A stretch of 64,000 nt of DNA, taken from assembly GCA_030063045.1 (NCBI GenBank), contig JAQSEB010000032.1:3782001-3846000 (forward strand), read 5' to 3'. Source of the stretch: Pratylenchus scribneri. Lineage: Eukaryota > Nematoda > Chromadorea > Rhabditida > Pratylenchidae. Of the stretch, positions 1 through 13,871 are shown one piece after another; the first letter of the stretch is position 1, and each line of letters begins with the position of its first letter. The notes under the pieces are model-generated. The model saw only the letters and a program-made list of their open reading frames with translations, did no database searches and was not told the DNA's origin. Made by a program: the position numbers and the translations under genes.

Positions 1-182
1 TTTTGGCTGTGGCTGACTCGTTGATTTTGAATGAAAATTGTCCGAATTATTGACATCAATCCATTCAAAAACGAATTCAGGTGACAAATTATGAACAATT
101 TTAAATAATTCAAAATGATCAAATTTATTCAAAAAATGCAAAAAAGACTCCGATCAAGATTCACTTCACTCATTAGAATTGT

Positions 183-1671
<1,489 letters not shown>

Positions 1672-1717
1672 GAGAAAGTTGGCGGATGTGATCCAAAACA
1701 AAAACCCTAACCCAAAC

Positions 1718-1733
1718 GGCCCTCTTTAGGGCC
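1718..1733 (+). terminator. Histone H2A mRNA 3' stem-loop
   Basis: GGCCCTCTTTAGGGCC, identical to the other three. It is followed after 9 nt by ATGAGTCAAGTGAAAT (1743-1758) and then by GAATAAATTTG near 1789. Confidence 0.95.
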
Positions 1734-2035
1734 ACAAATCCAATGAGTCAAGTGAAATTTGATCGAGTCTTTTTCCTCATCATTTTTTGAATAAATTTGA
1801 TATGTAATTTTTTCCATTTGATTTTTATTTTTTAAATCAAAATTCTAATTTTATGTTATTTTTTATCCAAGTTGTTGAAAGGAAAAGACTTATAACTGGA
1901 ATTTTGCTTCAGAATTTTTGAAATTTGCTTTGGGCAAATTTATCATTATCTTTTCATACTACTATGGTCTATGAGAGACAAAAATTGACAACTTGAATTC
2001 TAAATTCTAAAAGTGGAATTTGTAATGGAAAAAGG
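1734..2035. other. Intergenic sequence after H2A
   Basis: AT-rich sequence. Beyond the purine-rich element and AATAAA that belong to the H2A 3' end, I see no coding potential or RNA gene here. Confidence 0.6.
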
Positions 2036-2330
2036 TTATTGCCGAAAGATTATAACATTTTTATGAATCTTAGATCTTATGAACCTTATACCATTCTTAA
2101 TGAGCTAGTAAAGTTTATAGTTTGTCACGGCTTGGTCATCAAAATTAGTGTTAACATCCAAATTATATGTAATTTTTGGTTCATAACTCTTTAAATTTAG
2201 TTTAAACTCCCAAAATCTTTGCACCAATCGACAAATCACACATCTCGACGAACTCTATTGAATAGTTTAAAGGATCTAAGATCAAGTATTAATAAGTTTT
2301 CGGCAAAAGAACTGATCTTTCGACAAGAAA
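2036..2330. mobile_element. Probable MITE-like element with inverted arms
   Basis: TTGCCGAAAGATTATAAC... near 2039-2077 reappears as an imperfect inverted copy at about 2272-2306, ending GATCTTAGATC in both arms. The right end carries a second copy of the GCCGA...CGAAAGAT motif up to about 2338. The interior has no coding capacity. The arms are diverged and no clear target-site duplication was seen. Confidence 0.45.
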
Positions 2331-2951
2331 ATCGGCAACCATTTTTAATTTCCAAATTAAAAAGTGATAATCATTAGCATTCGGTGGCCAGATATCTACA
2401 AGAAATATCAGCTAATTGTAAAAAGCCTGATAAATATATTTTCAAGTGTTTTGTGTACGCCGAATGAGAGGAAAATCATATTTTGCGATAAAAATCCCGC
2501 TATTTTCTCAATTTTATTTTCCAGCTTTCCAATTTTCTTCCCTCCATTTTTAATTTTTTCCCCTCCATTTTCCACACTCATTATTTTTCGTGAGGACCAT
2601 TTACATTCACCGACTCAACCCACAAACCAAACAAATTTGAGAGTGGCTTGGATTGTTGTCTGGGTCAAAATTGGCGGCAAAATTTTTGGCGCGCAACGCC
2701 GCGCATTCGTCGAGGCAACAGTCAACAGATTGGGACACATTTTTGAATATTTGGATTGGAATGGGAAAATGTCTTATAGGGCAGAATATGAAGGAGGAAT
2801 GAATAGAAAGGATTTACTGTAAGTTGAGGATGGCCCTGAGCAATGTGAAAATAAAAATGGATGAAGGGACAAAGACAAAGAATATTTGAATAAAAAGAAT
2901 TTTTGTTGGGGATTTGAGGTCATCGCCAAATTTTCCCAAAACTAACTTTTA

Positions 2952-3151
2952 CATCAATCAAATCTTTTGTTGAATTGCTTTTCTTTTGATTGAAAGGGAA
3001 AGGGACCAAAGAGAAAAATAAAAGTGAAATTGCCTCAGGCTATGTAAATATACTGTATGCGAATAACAAAGTTTTTTGGAAAAGATTTCATTCTATTCAC
3101 TTATTTATCGAAAAGTATTAATTTTTAAATGGGATGGAATAACATTTTGTC
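2952..3151 (+). repeat. Left direct repeat flanking minisatellite array 1
   Basis: About 200 bp beginning CAATCAAATCTTTTGTTGAA and running through GGGAAAGGGACCAAAGAG and TATGTAAATATACTGTATGC to AACATTTTGTCA. The same series of motifs, in the same order and orientation, is found at 4049-4256. The minisatellite lies exactly between the two copies. Confidence 0.8.
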
Positions 3152-3153
3152 AA

Positions 3154-3899
3154 GCGGAATTAAAAATGTTTGGGGCAAATAAAACAAGCGGAATTATTTT
3201 GGTGCAAATAAAACAGGCGGAATTATGTTTGGGGCAAATAAAACAGGCGGAATTATGTTTGGGGCAAATAAAACAGGCGGAATTATGTTTGGGGCAAATA
3301 AAAAGGCGGAATTATGTTTGGGGCAAATAAAACAGGCGGAATTATGTTTGGGGCAAATAAAACAGGCGGAATTATGTTTGGGGCAAATAAAACAGGCGGA
3401 ATTATGTTTGGGGCAAATAAAACAGGCGGAATTATGTTTGGGGCAAATAAAACAGGCGGAATTATGTTTGGGGCAAATAAAACAGGCGCAATTATGTTTG
3501 GGGCAAATAAAACAGGCGGAATTATTTTGGTGCAAATAAAACAGGCGGAATTATTTTGGTGCAAATAAAACAGGCGGAATTATTTTGGTGCAAAACAGGC
3601 GGAATTATTTTGGTGCAAATAAAACAGGCGGAATTATTTTGGTGCAAATAAAACAGGCGGAATTATTTTGGTGCAAATAAAACAGGCGGAATTATTTTGG
3701 TGCAAATAAAACAGGCGGAATTATTTTGGGGCAAATAAAACAGGCGGAATTATTTTGGTGCAAATAAAACAGGCGGAATTATTTTGGTGCAAATAAAACA
3801 GGCGGAATTATTTTGGTGCAAATAAAACAGGCGGAATTATTTTGGTGCAAATAAAACAGGCGGAATTATTTTGGGGCAAATAAAACAGGCGGAATTAAA
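3154..3899 (+). repeat. Minisatellite array 1 (GGCGGAATTA core, about 29 bp unit)
   Basis: About 25 tandem units. Each holds GGCGGAATTA, then TGTTTGGGG or TTTTGG[TG], then GCAAATAAAACA. The left half is mostly the ATGTTTGGGG variant and the right half mostly the ATTTTGGTG variant, so variants are locally homogenised. The apparent open reading frames through it follow from the repeat having few stops. Confidence 0.97.
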
Positions 3900-4048
3900 G
3901 TTAAGGCTAACAAAACGACAATTAGTTTGCGCAATTTCAATATTCTCATTTCCTAAGCATTATATTATTCGATAATTGAAAATTGAATGAATAATTTTAG
4001 CAATTAAAAATCAATCAAACCAATAAGAATGAGTGATTAAAATTCAAA

Positions 4049-4256
4049 TCAATCAAACCTTTTGTCGGAATTGCTTTTCTTTTGATTGAAAGGGAAAGGG
4101 ACCAAAGAGAAAATTAAAAGTAAAATGGTATCAAGCTATGTAAATATACTGTATGCGAATAAAAAATTTATGGAAAAAGATTTCATTTCATTAATTAATT
4201 ATTTATTTATTTAAAAATATATTCTTTAATTCTAATTGGCTAACATTTTGTCATAG
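4049..4256 (+). repeat. Right direct repeat flanking minisatellite array 1
   Basis: The second copy of the repeat at 2952-3151, including CTTTTGATTGAAAGGGAAAG, ATATACTGTATGCGAATA and AACATTTTGTCA. It has diverged by scattered substitutions and small indels. Confidence 0.8.
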
Positions 4257-4477
4257 CATTTTAGCTAAGTACAAATATTTCCATCTCATTGTTGAATTTT
4301 GACAATTAACCTCCACAATTTTCATATTCAATCATTTGAAATTAAATTGAATTAATTATTATTTTGAAACCAAATAAAAATGAATGAAAAATTAAAAAGA
4401 ATGTACAAATAAAAATTTATTTATCAATTCAATCAAAAATCGTCCGAGAATAATTTCACTTCACTCATTATGATTGT

Positions 4478-4493
4478 GGCCCTAAAGAGGGCC
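4478..4493 (-). terminator. Histone H4 mRNA 3' stem-loop
   Basis: The minus strand reads GGCCCTCTTTAGGGCC, preceded by AACCCAAAC. ATGAGTGAAGTGAAAT follows at 4468-4453 after 9 nt, then an AT-rich tract with AATAAA. Confidence 0.95.
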
Positions 4494-4551
4494 GTTTGGG
4501 TTAAAGTTTTTTTGTGAAGGCGATGTTGTGCCGTTCTCTTTCTTCCTTCCT

Positions 4552-5014
<463 letters not shown>

Positions 5015-5366
5015 TTTTATTTGCTTTTTGTTGAGTTGTTAAGCTTTGAGAAAGAATGAAGAAGATTTTTTTGAAATGAGGAATTTGTGGAGAATTTGGC
5101 TGTATTTATGGGGGAGGGATTATATTTGAGCGACCGGTGGACCTCTCCCAAAACCCAATTTCCCGCCAACTTGCCCCAAGCAACATTCCTCGGACCCAAC
5201 AAATTTGCCCGCCATTTTTCCCATTCATAAAATTTTTTACTGTGGGCGGTCCAATAGGAATTGAGGAATATAAATTCAGTCCAATTCCCACAGTCACCAT
5301 ACCCAGCATCCATTCATTTTCAAAAGCCAACAAACAACCAAGCTTATTCCAATATAAACTGAAAAA
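5015..5366. promoter_or_regulatory. Divergent H4/H2B promoter
   Basis: Contains TTTCCCGCC (5159-5167) and TTTGCCCGCC (5204-5213), both E2F-like, and TCCAATAGG near 5251. TATAAAT at 5270-5276 suits H2B, and CATAAATA on the minus strand near 5103-5110 suits H4. This mirrors the H3/H2A promoter. Site function is inferred. Confidence 0.7.
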
Positions 5367-5847
<481 letters not shown>

Positions 5848-5920
5848 ATTGGCGGCAATCAGATGCTGATTGGAGGCAAAAACATCGCCTTCAACAAACA
5901 AAAAAACCTTTAACCCAAAC

Positions 5921-5936
5921 GGCCCTCTTTAGGGCC
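5921..5936 (+). terminator. Histone H2B mRNA 3' stem-loop
   Basis: GGCCCTCTTTAGGGCC. ATGAGTGAAGTGAAAT follows at 5947-5962, then a conserved GAGTCTTTTT and GAATAAATTTG. Confidence 0.95.
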
Positions 5937-6030
5937 ACAATCAACAATGAGTGAAGTGAAATTATTTTTGAGAGTCTTTTTTTCATTTTTTTCGAATAAA
6001 TTTGTATTTTTTTTATTTATACAATTGTTT

Positions 6031-7559
6031 TTAAACTCGATGTGTGGTCACCGCCTCAAATTGCCTCAATTCCGTGTAGTCCTTCATTGCAATGTGGCCA
6101 AGTCTTTTAATAATATTTTTAAGTCTGCCTTTTTTTGAATAATTCACCTGTCCGATATCCACCTTCCGTTCATTCCCGGAATTCTCGCCGTTGGTTTTCC
6201 CCAACTAAAAACAAATATTTTCCATTTTTGCCATTTCAAAAATGACCTCAAACTTTTGTACAACAAAATTTCATCCGTGTCCGACCAAAAGGAGAAAACA
6301 TATTCGGCCTCCCTTGATGGGTCTCGGTTTAATTTCTCCAAAAATGCCGAATAATTGACTTGTTCACACGGCGTTGAGGTATATGCGCATAATAATTGAT
6401 CCTCGCAGGAATAGCCCGGATATAGGCCCTATAAAATGGGAATTTACCCTAATAAATATATCCGATTTATACGTCCAATGCATTGCACCATGCAGGCACA
6501 GTTTGTGCCAATTGACAAACACAAAGTCCATAATTGGGACCGGAAATTCCTTTAAAAAAATTTGAATAAAATAATATTCGAGGGTTTATTATTGCCAAGG
6601 AATGTGTCAATTCGATCGGACAAAGGACGGCCTAGAAATTCAAAATCTTAGAATATTTTCCCTAATTTTTGTACCAAGTGAACAATTTCCGTCGGTTGCA
6701 ATCAACTGGCCTCCCTTTATCGCTTTCCTGGCCATAACAACGCCCATTGAATGGGCAATAATGTCCACTTTTGGGGACCCAGTATAGGCGAGAACGGCTT
6801 CGAAGAAGCGTCTAATGGAATTTTGGAATTAATTTAATTAATTTTGGTTTGCCTCAAATTGATTAAATATGAGCAAGTGTGCACCGTATTGTAGCCATCT
6901 GCACAATTTATTAACTTTAAATGATATTATATTTTGCTTGCCAAAAATATTTCCAGTTCCCCAAGTGTCCCCCCATGTTGTTGCATATCTGTGCCCAATT
7001 TTGGGGAATATTTTTCACAAAATTTACAATCAATTCTCTCACAATTCTGCCGTTGTATACTGTAAATAAAGAATGGATAGTTAATTTATTAGGGAAATAA
7101 TTTGGTACATTTTGTTCCATAAAATATTGGATTGATCGGCTCCATCCTAAATATAATTAATTAAAATTTCCTTTCCCAAATTCCAATTTATTTTTTGCCT
7201 GTTGCCTGAGGCGATTGAGTGTGAAGTGCGGCATCGCCCTTTAAATTCAAATTATTTAAATAATTTATTTTTGCTCACAGTTCCATGCACAAAAATAACC
7301 GGTTCCCTTTGGATCTGTCCATCAAAATATTATTCCACCCTAAAATTCATGTTTTTACCTGTTGGGCTGCATTCAATTTTCCCCCAAAACTTCCACTTGG
7401 CCCAATGTCCGGTCGATCAAAACTGTCCCCTTCATAACCATTCGAGACTAACCAACTGACAAAATTTTCGCTCAATGGTCCAAGAATGTTGAGTTGGGCC
7501 GAATTGGATGGGAGGAAAAGGAAAAGAAGGAGAATTGAGGCAATGAAATGAATTGGCAT
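6031..7559 (-). CDS. Secreted class 2 lipase (nematode LIPS family), 13 exons
   Basis: Predicted secreted lipase of 328 aa. Exons are 7559-7359, 7314-7279, 7238-7199, 7146-7109, 7059-7043, 6988-6942, 6898-6853, 6811-6675, 6631-6596, 6549-6473, 6428-6247, 6204-6148 and 6103-6031, and every junction keeps frame. An N-terminal signal peptide (MPIHFIASILLLFLFLPSNS) precedes FVSWLVSNGYEGDSF, GPSGSFGGKL, EPVIFVHGT, the nucleophile motif AHSMGV, FSFWSDTDE and the C-terminal HIAMKDYTE, all in LIPS-family order. Ser in HSMG is the likely nucleophile, Asp in SDTDE and the C-terminal His are the likely partners (by family). Introns 3, 6, 7 and 9 start with GC. An upstream in-frame Met at 7622 exists, but 7559 gives the proper signal peptide. 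Confidence 0.92.
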
Positions 7560-8844
7560 TTTAGAATTGAATAAAGGACAAAGGGGATTTTTGGGATTAA
7601 TGCGCGCGGACAAATGGATCAATTAGAGGGGATTTGGGGGATGATGATGATTAGGCAGAAGCTTGCCTCCAACCATAAAAAGCGCCTTTTCTCGTCACCA
7701 CAAAAAGCCAATCAACAAAATGGCACCAGTCAGTCGGCGAGGCTTCTTCCCCTCTTTGCTTACGAGAAGGACCGGTTTAATTGTTATTAAAAGGGAGAAG
7801 CATCAACAAATCAAAATTGGGAATTGGAAAGGAAGATCAACATAATGAGTTCCAAAACATTTTTGGCATTATAATTATTTATAATTAGAAAATTTAATGG
7901 ACAAAAGTGCAAATTGCAAAATGAATTCCGGAAAAGTGTATGGATGATTTATAAATCAAATTCATTAATTTTTCAACAGTTTATCGAATTGGAAGAATTT
8001 ATAATTCCAAAAAAACTTCAATCATTTATTTCCAATTTCATAAATCTAATTTGAATTGAAGCACACCACAAATTAAATCATCAAACCAAAGCAGAGGAAA
8101 TGATCGAGAGGGAGGAAGGGAGGAAGTGGGCCGATGGGAATTGGCATTGGCACAAAATGGCAAATTTAATTTATTAAAAATTGAATTAATTTGGTATCAT
8201 TTTGCCCATACTAAAGAGGCAATAAATTGTGCACATTTTCCCATATGCCATTTTATTTAAGTATTTTCCCATTCATTCTCTCCAATTTTTCATTTCCCGA
8301 GGCAATATTTCCCAAAACAACTTTTTTTCTAAAATTATATGGCAAAATCAGTTAGCCTAGAACCATAAGTAGGTATTTTGTTTTCAGATAATAAAAAATT
8401 AAAATTCAGCCGTGTTTGTGGGAGCGGGAAGAAATATTTGACCAAAACATGAGGCAAAACATTCATTCAATATTCGATATCATTGGCATTATTTTTTATT
8501 AGATACCATAAACTTATCCAATTGAAGGATATTAATTTTAAAGTCTAGAGTCCAGCAGCCCACTCATTAAACTCATTTGTGAATTTTTGCAACCTTTTTC
8601 AAAAAATTAAAAAAAAATAATATAAAATTCCCACTCATTTTCCTATCCAAATTTCAAATCCAATTCTTCCCCTCAATTTCATAGTTTCATTTCCGCTGGG
8701 AATTTTTCGAATAAACGACGTTTTGTTTGACATTTTCGCATACAAATTCCAATCATTTGGCCATGAATTTCCCTCATTATTCTTTCCTGTCCAAACTAAA
8801 ATCAATTTATTAGCTAATTCCTCGCAGATAATATTTACGAAAAT
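7560..8844. other. Intergenic region, no gene seen
   Basis: AT-rich sequence between the divergently oriented lipase and chemoreceptor. Short open frames (for example near 7663-7845) have no signal sequence, motif or splice context. It presumably holds both promoters; CATAAAAAG near 7674 could be a TATA-like box for the lipase on the minus strand. Confidence 0.5.
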
Positions 8845-10084
8845 ATGTCCGGCTATCTACCAAATTTGGTTGAATTTTCAATCGCTTTTCTTCTCCATTT
8901 CCTTGCCCTCATCCGAATTGGCCTCATTTTTTGGTACAAAATCAAAAGTCAAAAGGAGATTGCTCCATTTTTGATTGCCTTACTTCTGAATTGGACCGTT
9001 GTTTGTGTCCTCATCATTCCCTATGAACTTTATGGGATTGCTGTGTGGAGACCCATTGATGGTTAGTTCATCATTTTTGACCCCTATCATTTCATTCCGC
9101 ACAGAACTTAAACATAATGGCCAAGTCCTTTTCTTCATGGCCCTTCCTTGCCACATTTTCCTTGCCATGATCCCAGTTTCAGTATTTTTCCTCACCCTCG
9201 ATCGCATTTTGATCATCCGTTTTGCCTATAATTATGGTCAAAGGGCCAAAAGGATGGTAATGTACGGCTACGTTTTAATCCTTTTCCTCTGCTTCATCGT
9301 TTGTATGTTCGCATTCCTTAAGGCTTTGCCCGTTGAAAAAGAAACAAGTCAGTCAAAGGGGGAATATTTTGTAAATTTATATTTAAATATTCGGACAGAA
9401 TGTGAAATTTATGGATGCATTCTTGGCGAATCAGTCGAAATTTATTTAGGCTGGCGTGCATTTTGCTCAATTTTTAATTTCACAAGTGGAATTGCATTTT
9501 TCATAATTCTTTATAAATCCAGTCAAAAATTGGCCATTCAACAGCAAGCATTCGCCGGGACAGGTGAAAAAGATTCAATTAAATGTTTACAATTTCCCAT
9601 TAAAATTTACAGAAAATAATAAAGAATGGAAAAAACAACAAAGCAAGGTAAAAAACATAAAAATCACAATTTTAATAATTTATTTTCATTTTTCCAGAAC
9701 AACAAAATGACTGTTTTGGCCATTATCAACGAATTCTTCCTCTCATTTTTACCTCATTTTGGTCCATTCATTTGGGAAAAAGTCTGTAAATCCCAAAAAT
9801 GACCAATCACAAATTTCCCCAAACAGATTAATGGACCCGGTTCATCCATGGGCACTGGCCCATTGTCTGAAATAATGTCCTCTGTAGAAGTACTCATTTT
9901 TGCCTCCGTTTATTCCCAAGTTCTCAAATCGAATGCACAAAATTCATCAATTTTGAGTGGAGCCGCAAGCCATAATAGAATGGCCAATCATCGTCCTTCA
10001 CGAATTGCCTCCTCAAATGTGGCACAAATCATTTCGACCTCAAGGGCATCACAAAGTCATCCAAATTTCCGACAAAATTATTGA
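8845..10084 (+). CDS. Serpentine seven-helix chemoreceptor-like GPCR
   Basis: Predicted plasma-membrane receptor of about 350 aa. Exons 8845-9061, 9105-9563, 9613-9647, 9698-9781 and 9827-10084 join in frame. Hydrophobic helices include [39 protein letters not shown] and [31 protein letters not shown] segment sits at the end of helix 3, in the DRY-like position, as in nematode serpentine families. Later helices are [36 protein letters not shown] and [20 protein letters not shown], then a Ser-rich cytoplasmic tail. I cannot assign the Sr subfamily with confidence. The ATG follows a TCGCAG that could be a spliced-leader acceptor. Confidence 0.8.
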
Positions 10085-10326
10085 TGAATATGAATATTTC
10101 ATTCGAAATTTCTCAACTAATATAAATATTTAATTTGTGAATTTGCTTACGTCAAATATTATAAAATTCCCAGGGATTCAATAAAATGTTTTGCAGGCCA
10201 TTTCCGCATATTTTTCAACGTTTGATGAAAATTTCATCAAATATCAAAATTTATATTTATTATGATTTTTCCAAAATATTTTCACATTGATTCCACCAGT
10301 TTTTGCACTTTCTAATTTCATGTGTT

Positions 10327-10745
10327 TAAATTCCGCCTGTTTTGCACTAAATAATTCCGCCTGTTTGCACTAAATAATTCCGCCTATTTGCACTAAATAA
10401 TTCCGCCTGTTTGCACTAAATAATTCCGCCTATTTTGCACTAAATAATTCCGCCTGTTTGCACTAAATAATTCCGCCTGTTTTGCACTAAATAATTCCGC
10501 CTGTTTTGCACTAAATAATTCCGCCTATTTGCACTAAATAATTCCGCCTGTTTGCACTAAATAATTCCGCCTGTTTTGCACTAAATAATTCCGCCTGTTT
10601 GCACTAAATAATTCCGCCTGTTTTGCATTAAATAATTCCGCCTATTTTGCACTAAATAATTCCGCCTATTTTGCACTAAATAATTCCGTCTGTTTTGCAC
10701 TAAATAATTCCGCCTATTTTGCACTAAATAATTCCGCATATTTGC
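10327..10745 (-). repeat. Minisatellite array 2 (GGCGGAATTA core, about 24-25 bp unit)
   Basis: About 17 tandem units in reverse orientation, reading TAATTCCGCC then TGTTTGCAC or TATTTTGCAC then TAAA. They vary in T-run length (24 or 25 bp). It has the same unit type as array 3 at 28.9-31.0 kb, but on the opposite strand. It lies 240 bp after the chemoreceptor stop. Confidence 0.96.
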
Positions 10746-11258
10746 CCTAAAATTACCCGTTTGTTTCCTCAAAATTTAATTGATTAATGGAATCATTATT
10801 GATATTGATGAATAAAATGACTTCGATTTAAATAGAAATCGTCAAAAAGATAGAAATCCATTCAAAAGTTTGAGAATTAAACTAAGATATGTTTGAAATG
10901 AAATTTCGTAATCATTTTCATTTATTTTTTGTTGCTAAATGAATGTTTGCAGCTCGATTTCCCTCTGCCATCGATGATTCATCCTTCCATTCTTTTCTTA
11001 TTTTTTCTGATGAATTAGCAATGTTCGCGTCATCCTTCAATGTCGAGAATTTTGGAGAATAATCGCCTTTCCATTCTCCACACCTTTGGCTGTTTTTTCC
11101 ATTCCATTTTCCAAATATTTTATCATTCATATCAAATAAAATTCTCTATAGGGGTGTGCCTTTTTTTTTGAATATTTAGTCTCCCTTAAAAATATTTTTT
11201 CAATTTCAGTTAATTTTTATCCAAGTTCCAATTTTCATTTCTTATACTTTCATCCAGA
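10746..11258. other. Intergenic region, no gene seen
   Basis: AT-rich spacer before the galectin. A 70-residue minus-strand frame near 10918-11130 is hydrophilic and has no recognisable motif or splice partners. A pyrimidine-rich stretch ending CATCCAG just before the galectin ATG could be a spliced-leader acceptor. Confidence 0.45.
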
Positions 11259-12038
11259 ATGCATTCCATCGAGAATCCGGTAAGCCTCCACAAATTATAC
11301 CAATCATTTTGTGCCCCCTTTTCTTTCCTCATCAGCCAATGCCATTCAATTTTCCAATCAATGGAGGAATGCAAACTGGCTCGGAGTTAATTTTCCACGG
11401 GGCCACATACAATGGACAACAAAAACGTTTTCACATAAATTTGATGGGCCAAGGCGAGGATATTGTTCTCCATTTCAATCCTCGTTTCAAATTCTTTGAG
11501 GACACAATCGTGTTGAACAGTCGAACATATGCTGGATGGGGCACGGAGGAAAGACATCGGAATCGGATGAATGTGGGCGACACATTCCGAATTCGCCTCG
11601 TTTGCCATCATTCCCATTTCCTTGTGATGGTCAACGAGAAGGAGGCAATTCATTCATTCAAATTGCGGCATTTTAATTATCCCAAATCTTTTAGATTTGC
11701 CATTATGAACATCGCCTTTCGCCCCAAATGGTCCGAGGCATGGAAATCGTGGGCGATGTGATGATGCATCGAATTCAGATGATCAATTTCCCCCAATGTA
11801 CAAATCTCAAATTTAATTCTTTATCCGTAATATTCGTGTGTCAATTTCAGATGCCCCATCCTATGCCCCGCAGCCACCATCATTCCCTTCGGCCCCTCCA
11901 CAGTATCCTCCGTTGGGTCCTCAACAAAACAGCTATCCTCCACCAAATGATTATGGATATGGATTCACCAGTGGGCCAGTCCAAAATCATCCAACTCCCC
12001 ATAATCATCCTCATGGACATCATCATTATCCCCATTAA
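11259..12038 (+). CDS. Galectin with Pro/Tyr/His-rich C-terminal tail
   Basis: Beta-galactoside-binding lectin, 206 aa. Exons 11259-11279, 11336-11644, 11695-11797 and 11851-12038 join in frame. The carbohydrate-recognition domain spans roughly residues 10-145. It shows GSELIFHGATY, the sugar-binding set H-NPR (LHFNPRF), VLNS and WGTEERHR, then HYEHRLSPQMV and MEIVGDVMMHRIQ. The second intron begins with GC (11645-11646): only that splice puts HYEHRLSPQMV in frame. The last exon encodes a low-complexity tail of Pro, Gln, Tyr and His ending HPHGHHHYPH, which might bind metal or mediate oligomerisation (inference). There is no signal peptide, normal for galectins. Confidence 0.93.
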
Positions 12039-12184
12039 AAAATTAGAATTGAAAAATGGAATAATTGGAAATGGGGAAAAATGTTTTTTTTTAATTGAAT
12101 AAAATGTTTAATTGAATTGTTTAGAAATGCGAATAAATTTTATAAAAATTTTATCCATTTTTGTTTCATCCATTTCTTTCAATT

Positions 12185-13871
12185 TTACTCTTGAATTCGA
12201 ATTTCCACTCGCAATGGTTTCAAAACATCATTGCCCACCAAAATAGGTTCATCCTTTAAAAATAAGTGAGAAAAAAAGTTGAACATTTTTTGCCTGATTT
12301 TCCAAAGAAATTAATTTGAATCGGCCACAAATTTTGGACAATGCCATTTTGAGGAAAATCAAAGCCAATTCTGAGCCAATGCATTTCCTTGGGCCCATTC
12401 CAAAGGAAAAATGATCGCAGGGTCCATTAAGCCAACTTAAAAAAAAATAAAATATTTTCCAAGTTTTTAAATTTACCGATTTGGTTGGAATTCGCCAGCA
12501 TTTTGGCCCCATATTTTCGGATCTCTTCCAAATGAGAAAATGTCCGCTTCGAATGTGTCCATTTTGTTGATTTTCACTCCATTTGAGAGAATTGTTGATG
12601 AAGTGCAAAGACGGGAATTTGCGCTGAAAATGTCCGGAAATTATTATGGAAATTATTTCTGGTATTTACAATGCCACAATTGGACAAAGTCGAAGTGTTT
12701 CCTGAATAATGGCCTTCAAAAGAGGCGAATCTTGGCCAAAATTGTGGATATCATTGCGAATTTGTTGTTGGAGTGAAGGACGGGCCGAAATGAAATGTAC
12801 GGCACATGCCAATGCAAATGTGACCGTCTCAATTCTATTTAATTTATTAATTTTGATGACATATTTCCCTTTTGAACTCACCCAACGGCCTTCATACTTC
12901 CATCCAACAAAATTTTCCCCAATTCACTTTCAACTCTTTCTTCATCTTTAGGCGGCATCATTTCATTGCCATTTCCCATTTCGCTGATCATTTCCGAGTA
13001 TATTTTCCCGAATACATCCACTTTTTTGCCACTTTTCATTCCGAATAATTTTTTCCAAATTGTTCTCTCCATTTTGGCCTTTTCCTTTTCCTTCAATAAT
13101 TCCTCGGCCCTTTTCACATATTTCGGTTGAAAATTGCCAAAATCGCAATTGGGGAAGGCCGTGAAAAAGGCAATTCTCGAAAGGAAGGCGGCGAACAACA
13201 AATTGGAATACATAAAATAAATTGGGAAATAGAAAATATATTTTATGGGCTAAACTGACTCCATAAAATTGAATTGGACATTCCCTTTTGTGGCCATCCC
13301 ATCCAACATATCCTGGATTGAAGCGGTCATAATTGGTTCTAACTGAAAATGAACAAATAATTTGCATAAATTCAGTCCAAACCGAACGAAGTTTCCTCTG
13401 GGAGAAAAGCTTTGATGTCTTTTTGCGCAATTCCTTCCATCGGTCTCCGCTGGCCACAAAAATATGACGACGATTTGGGGCCAATTCCGTTGGATCCTAA
13501 TATTATAATATTTAATTAATTTTTTCTGTTAAATTTGCCTTTCTTTCCCCAAAATGCTCAAATTGTTCACGGCCAAAAACTTCGGCCAAAATGGAAGAAT
13601 CACTCGAAATGAAATTGCGGCGAAAAAAGCCATTAAAAGTGATGAAGAATTGGCCATGAATTTTGGTCCATTCCATTAATTGTTTGTGCCGATTTGGCAC
13701 GGGGAAAATATCAAAAAAGGAGGCCAATGGGAAGGCGGGAAGGCGAAAAAGAAAGAAACTGAATGAGCCAATGAGGTGAATTTGAGGGGAGGAATTAGTA
13801 TTTTTGACATACGTGAATTTAATGGCAAAAAGGCAGAAAATTAGAATTAAAATGGCCAAGGCAAACAACAT
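12185..13871 (-). CDS. Cytochrome P450 monooxygenase
   Basis: Heme-thiolate monooxygenase, probably anchored in the endoplasmic reticulum. An N-terminal hydrophobic anchor (MLFALAILILIFCLFAIKF) is followed by the C-helix region DRWKELRKKTSKLFSQRKL. The I-helix AVG/IETV is split by an intron; then come the K-helix ETLR, the FQPNRW segment (PERF-like), and the heme loop SFGMGPRKCIG with the axial Cys. It ends LKPLRVEIRIQE. All the diagnostic P450 motifs are present, so the enzyme looks intact. The start is uncertain: the frame stays open upstream to a Met at 14021, but 13871 gives a standard anchor. The CYP family cannot be assigned by eye. Confidence 0.9.

Noticed and set aside
2364..2822. 152-codon open frame between H2A and array 1
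   Set aside because: Begins at the edge of an inverted-arm element and is low complexity (Ile, Phe, Ser, Pro); no recognisable domain.
3076..3568. Repeat-peptide frames on both strands in array 1
   Set aside because: Same reason: tandem DNA repeat, frames shift between monomer variants.
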